From Chlamydomonas sphaeroides (taxonomy: Eukaryota; Chlorophyta; Chlorophyceae; Chlamydomonadales; Chlamydomonadaceae): 64,000 bases of DNA. The stretch lies in NCBI GenBank assembly GCA_001662425.1, contig BDDC01000190.1, positions 6,197-70,196 of the forward strand, written 5' to 3'. Every line of letters starts with the position of its first letter. Position 1 is the stretch's first letter. This document shows positions 60,801 through 64,000 of this stretch, in pieces. Position numbers and translations under genes: made by a program. The notes under the pieces were generated by a model that did not search any database, had not been told where the DNA came from, and saw only the letters and a list, made by a program, of their open reading frames with translations.

Positions 60801-63800
60801 CCGCCCGCCGCGGCCGCCTGCTTGGCGACCTGCTTGGCAGCGCGGCGCGCCGCGACGGCGGTCGCCTTGACGCGCTTCTCCTGCCGGCCCTGCGACACGG
60901 ACGACGTGCGGTGTTGGCGCAGGAGGCGGAGGTCATGTTTACGTGGGGGTGCAGGGATCGTGCAGGCTGGAGGGGCCATGGAGGCATATATACAGCTGCT
61001 CGATCCATGCGCTGCCGGGAGGCTGTGATGGCACACAAGGCTAGAGAGACATCGATGAATTCACGTTTACGCAGGTTACAGATCTTCCTCCTTTGACTTC
61101 GTCCGAGCTTGTAATAATAAGGCTGTGACCCGCCCCATCCCCATTCTTCCCCGCCTTCACCTCCATGGCCCACTGGAACCAACGGGACCCGTCAGGCTGG
61201 GACCAGCAGCACGCACCGCGCTGGCCTGAAGCCCGCTGCGCCCCCTCCTGGCCCCCCAGCCCCATCGCCCCCCGGCCCACCTCCATGGCCCGAGCCACGG
61301 CCGGCGCCGCCAGGAAGAACTCGAGCAGCCGCCGCTGCAGCGGAGCCATGCGGCAAAAGACCACCTGGATGGGGGCAGGGAGGACGGGAGGAGGGGAGGG
61401 AGGAGGGAGAGGGAGGGAGGGAGGGAGGGAGGGAGGGAAGGCATGTCTGCCAGGGTCGGAAAGCATGAGGGGCGCCGGGACGCCACGGCGCCGCGCCGCG
61501 CCGCGCCTTGTACTGCCCGTTAGTTGTGCATGGCCCCATCCTGCTGTCGCGGTGTGTACAGTAGAGGCGCCGAGTCGCTTGATTCCCCCATCCCAAGATC
61601 CCATCCATTTCCATCCCATCCCACCCCAACATCCCAACATCCCCTCGCTCACCTGCTCCACCTTGGGCGGCAGGTACTGCTTCATGAGGCCGCACGTGCG
61701 GCGCAGCATGAAGCGGCCGCACAGCTCCAGCAGTGCGACCTGCCGCTCCTGGCCCAGGGCCACCTCGCGGTCGCTGGCGTCCGCGTCCTGAAGCGGCGGC
61801 CCCCGCCCGGGCAGGTGCGGGAGGATGATAATGACGTGCGTGCGATGCGGCCGCCCGGGTGCTCGGCCAGCTAGGATACGGAGCGTTCCGCTCGCTCCGG
61901 CGCCTCCGGCGCCTCCGGCGCCTCCCTCCCTCCGTTCCCCCTCCCGCCGCACCTGACCGCGCAGGATGGGGTTCTCGAAGGTCCGCCTGAAGGCCGCCGG
62001 CTCCCCCAGCAGCCCCGGCACCGCCACATTGAAGAGCGTGTAGAACTCGGTCTGGCGGCAGGAGAGGTGAGGAGGGTGCGTGAAGGGGGATGCAGTGCGT
62101 AGGGCGTGGCGGGGTGTGGGGAGGAGGGGAATCAGCGTGACGGAGCGATGAGGAGGATGGGACGGAGCTGCAGCTGGAATTGCGCGTACTGATCGGACAT
62201 ATCAGTCCATATAGGCTCTCCGGAGTCCGGACCGCAGGCACAGTGCACACACGCACTGTGCTGCAGTGCGTCGTAGCACGATACATACAGTCGCCTCCAA
62301 GCGACGGCCACCGCCTTCCCGCTCCACGCACCAGGTCGTTCTGTATGGGTGTACCCGACAGCAGCATGCGCATCTTGGCGGGCAGACCGGCCACCGCCTG
62401 AAGGGGAGGGAGGGGGCAGGGACGGCGGAGGGGAGATGGACAAGGGCACGGTCAGGGCCTCAGGGGCCAGGCAGCGCCGGCCCCGCCTGGCCAGCGGCGC
62501 AGTGAATGGAGGGGAGACAAGGGCACAGCGGATATGGAGATTGGCGGCAACGCACGATCCTGGCGACGCCGAGCGTGGGATGGCTGTGGCCGTGGCGGGC
62601 GGGCGGTGGGGCGCTGGCGGGGAGGCGCCGAGCGAGGGCAGCTTGATAGGCTCTCGGACGGCGTTGCAGCGCGCACCTTGGTCAGCTGGCTCTCGCCGTT
62701 TTTGAGGAAGTGAGCCTGCATGCATGCATGCATGCGGGCGTCAGGTGGGAGGACGATGGTGTAGTAGGCGTTAGCCCACTGAGCAAGAGGTCTCTCGAGA
62801 TGCTCCACGGAGCCACGGGAGTGGTATGTATGGTGGGGTTCCTGCCACAGATGGGTTCTGACGTCCACGATCGTTCTGCTCCCTGCCGCGGTAGGTCTTG
62901 CCATGCGCCATGACCACCGCGCGCCCCTCCCCTGTCCCCCTCCCCCTCGTCCCGGACCTCGTCGCACACCACGATGTCGATGTTCTTCTTGACCACCGCG
63001 TCGCGGTGCAGCCGGAAGGTCTGGTAGCCCATGACCAGGACCTGGGGGGCAGCGGGGGGCGGGGGCGGGGGTACGTGTCATGGCGATGGAGGCGGGGAGG
63101 GGCAGGGGCTGCTGCGTCGCTGGCTGGCTGGCAGGCCAAGAGAGCTCGCCATCAGGCAGGCAGGGAGAGGCGGAGGGGCTGCGCACCGCGCGCCCCCCGC
63201 AAGCTCCCGGACCAGCGCTCGCCGCGCCCGCACCGCGGCACCACTCGGTGACACTCCGCAGGCTCCCGCCTGCCCCAACACGTACGCATCAAACGCGCAG
63301 CCGTCACGCTTCGATGGACACGCGCACCTGCGGCTTGCCGGCCCGCATTGCGCTGAAGCTGCCGAAGCTGGCGATCGCCTCCTTGACCTGACGAGCACAG
63401 CGGAATGCAGGCGTCCGGCAAGAGCCGGGCAGCGCGCGGCGGATGGGAGGCGGCCCAGCGCACGTGCCTTGACCTACGCGCCCTCGATCTTGCCAGCCAC
63501 GCCTTGGCCGCCTCGGCGTCGCCCGGCGCCGCCACCACGCTCGCCAACTGGACGCCGTGGCAAACGTTCTACACCCCACGAGGGTGCCCATCTTCCGTGG
63601 CCTGCCACGCCCCCTCCCCGCCCCTTGGATGGCGGACCGTAGCCTGCGGCGGCCCCCTCGCACCTTGTCCCCGCGCGTGTCGTCCACCACCACGGGCGCA
63701 ACGCGGCCCTGCAGCCAGCCGGTGAGCTCCTTGCCCCAGTTGGCCGCCAGCGAAGGAGGGCACAGGATGAGCGGCCGGCTGCAGGTGGGCTTGCCGCCGT

Positions 63801-63840
63801 GCGGGCCCGTGGTGAGCAGCGTCCACAGCGTGGCCACCGA
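57802..63840 (-). CDS. RAD54: RAD54-type SNF2 DNA translocase, 5'-partial
   Basis: RAD54 is a nuclear dsDNA translocase that works with RAD51 in homologous recombination. Exons seen, 5' to 3': 63840-63664, 63387-63328, 63041-62958, 62715-62677, 62397-62332, 62051-61953, 61787-61653, 61364-61281, 60889-60544, 60420-60392, 60203-59922, 59748-59647, 59352-59166, 58975-58866, 58659-58552, 58311-57802 (TGA); 805 residues. Motifs: Ia LILCPPSLAANW, II VVCDEAHFLKN (DEAH where most RAD54 have DEGH), III LLSGTPIQNDL, IV VVLVSNYTE, V SSHAGGVGLNIIGANR, then FDPDWNPAHDLQAMARVWRQGQKK (split) for VI, followed by TLEEKIYQRQ typical of RAD54. Walker A lies upstream of the window edge. Exon 60889-60544 adds about 115 Lys/Gly/Ala-rich residues, NLS-like (PRKRAKGGGKGG), before KKMCCHPDL. 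The donor at 58865 is GC. The C-terminus is very acidic (DEEEEPEEDEEE). Confidence 0.9.
61384..61440. repeat. GGGA/GGAG low-complexity tract in a RAD54 intron
   Basis: Repeated GGGAGGGA on the plus strand, i.e. a pyrimidine tract on the coding strand shortly before the acceptor of exon 61364-61281. Confidence 0.8.
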
Positions 63841-63859
63841 CTGCAAGGACGGGCGGTGG

Positions 63860-63937
63860 GGAGCGAGAGAGGGAGGGAGAGGGGAGGGAGAGGGGAGGGA
63901 GAGAAGGAGGGAGAGAAGGAGGGAGAGGGGAGCGAGG
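63860..63937. repeat. GAGGGAGA low-complexity tract at the window edge
   Basis: Repeated GAGAGGGAG-type units on the plus strand in the RAD54 intron that runs out of the window; again pyrimidine-rich on the coding strand. Confidence 0.8.
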
Positions 63938-64000
63938 GTGCCCTTAGGGTGGAGCTGATAGTGCTGCGTCGTTGCTGCCCCTCTGCCCCACCCGCGTCAC

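Noticed and set aside
1..64000. Bacterial high-GC origin
   Set aside because: Genes are interrupted by about 100 spliceosomal introns and include kinesin, RAD54 and M11 algal peptidase.

Overview
The window is nuclear DNA from a GC-rich green alga, most likely a chlorophycean of the Chlamydomonas/Volvox type. Evidence for this: almost every gene is cut into many short exons by GT-AG introns (with a few GC-AG), third codon positions are mostly G/C, proteins carry long Ala/Gly/Pro/Glu runs, and the gene content (M11 gametolysin-type peptidase with a Pro-rich tail, ankyrin/F-box-like LRSF-type family, kinesin-4) is typical of that lineage. I read about 100 introns from homology, paralogue alignment and reading-frame closure; no expression data were available.

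Positions 1-32545 hold four tandem, same-strand paralogues (A, 5'-truncated by the window; B; C; D), each 6.5-7.2 kb. All four share the same ten-exon layout with the same intron phases, and I do not recognise the protein family. It is the best candidate here for something undescribed. Some introns of A and B are nearly identical while neighbouring coding exons are not, and several introns carry minisatellites that copy the splice sites themselves. A 10-bp run of N (20521-20530) marks an assembly gap inside one of these minisatellites.

Positions 33515-43641 hold a complete 27-exon kinesin-4 (1839 codons plus stop) with a full motor, a coiled-coil stalk and a long disordered, acidic and then Ser/Gly/Pro-rich tail. 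44458-46730 is an ankyrin/F-box-like gene with intact splicing frames but two in-frame stop codons, so probably a recent pseudogene. 47348-51303 is a secreted zinc metallopeptidase of family M11 with HExxHxxGxxH, a calcium-binding-type DNDCDG motif and a hydroxyproline-type Pro-rich tail.

The last third is on the minus strand: 57409-52406 encodes an 819-residue protein with two TerD-like domains followed by about six MORN repeats, and 63840-57802 encodes the C-terminal 805 residues of a RAD54-type SNF2 DNA translocase whose 5' end (including Walker A) lies beyond position 64000. The M11 gene and the TerD/MORN gene converge; the RAD54 gene and TerD/MORN gene are head to tail 392 bp apart. Apart from the tandem array, the neighbours show no obvious shared pathway. 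No tRNA, rRNA, CRISPR array or intact transposon was seen.
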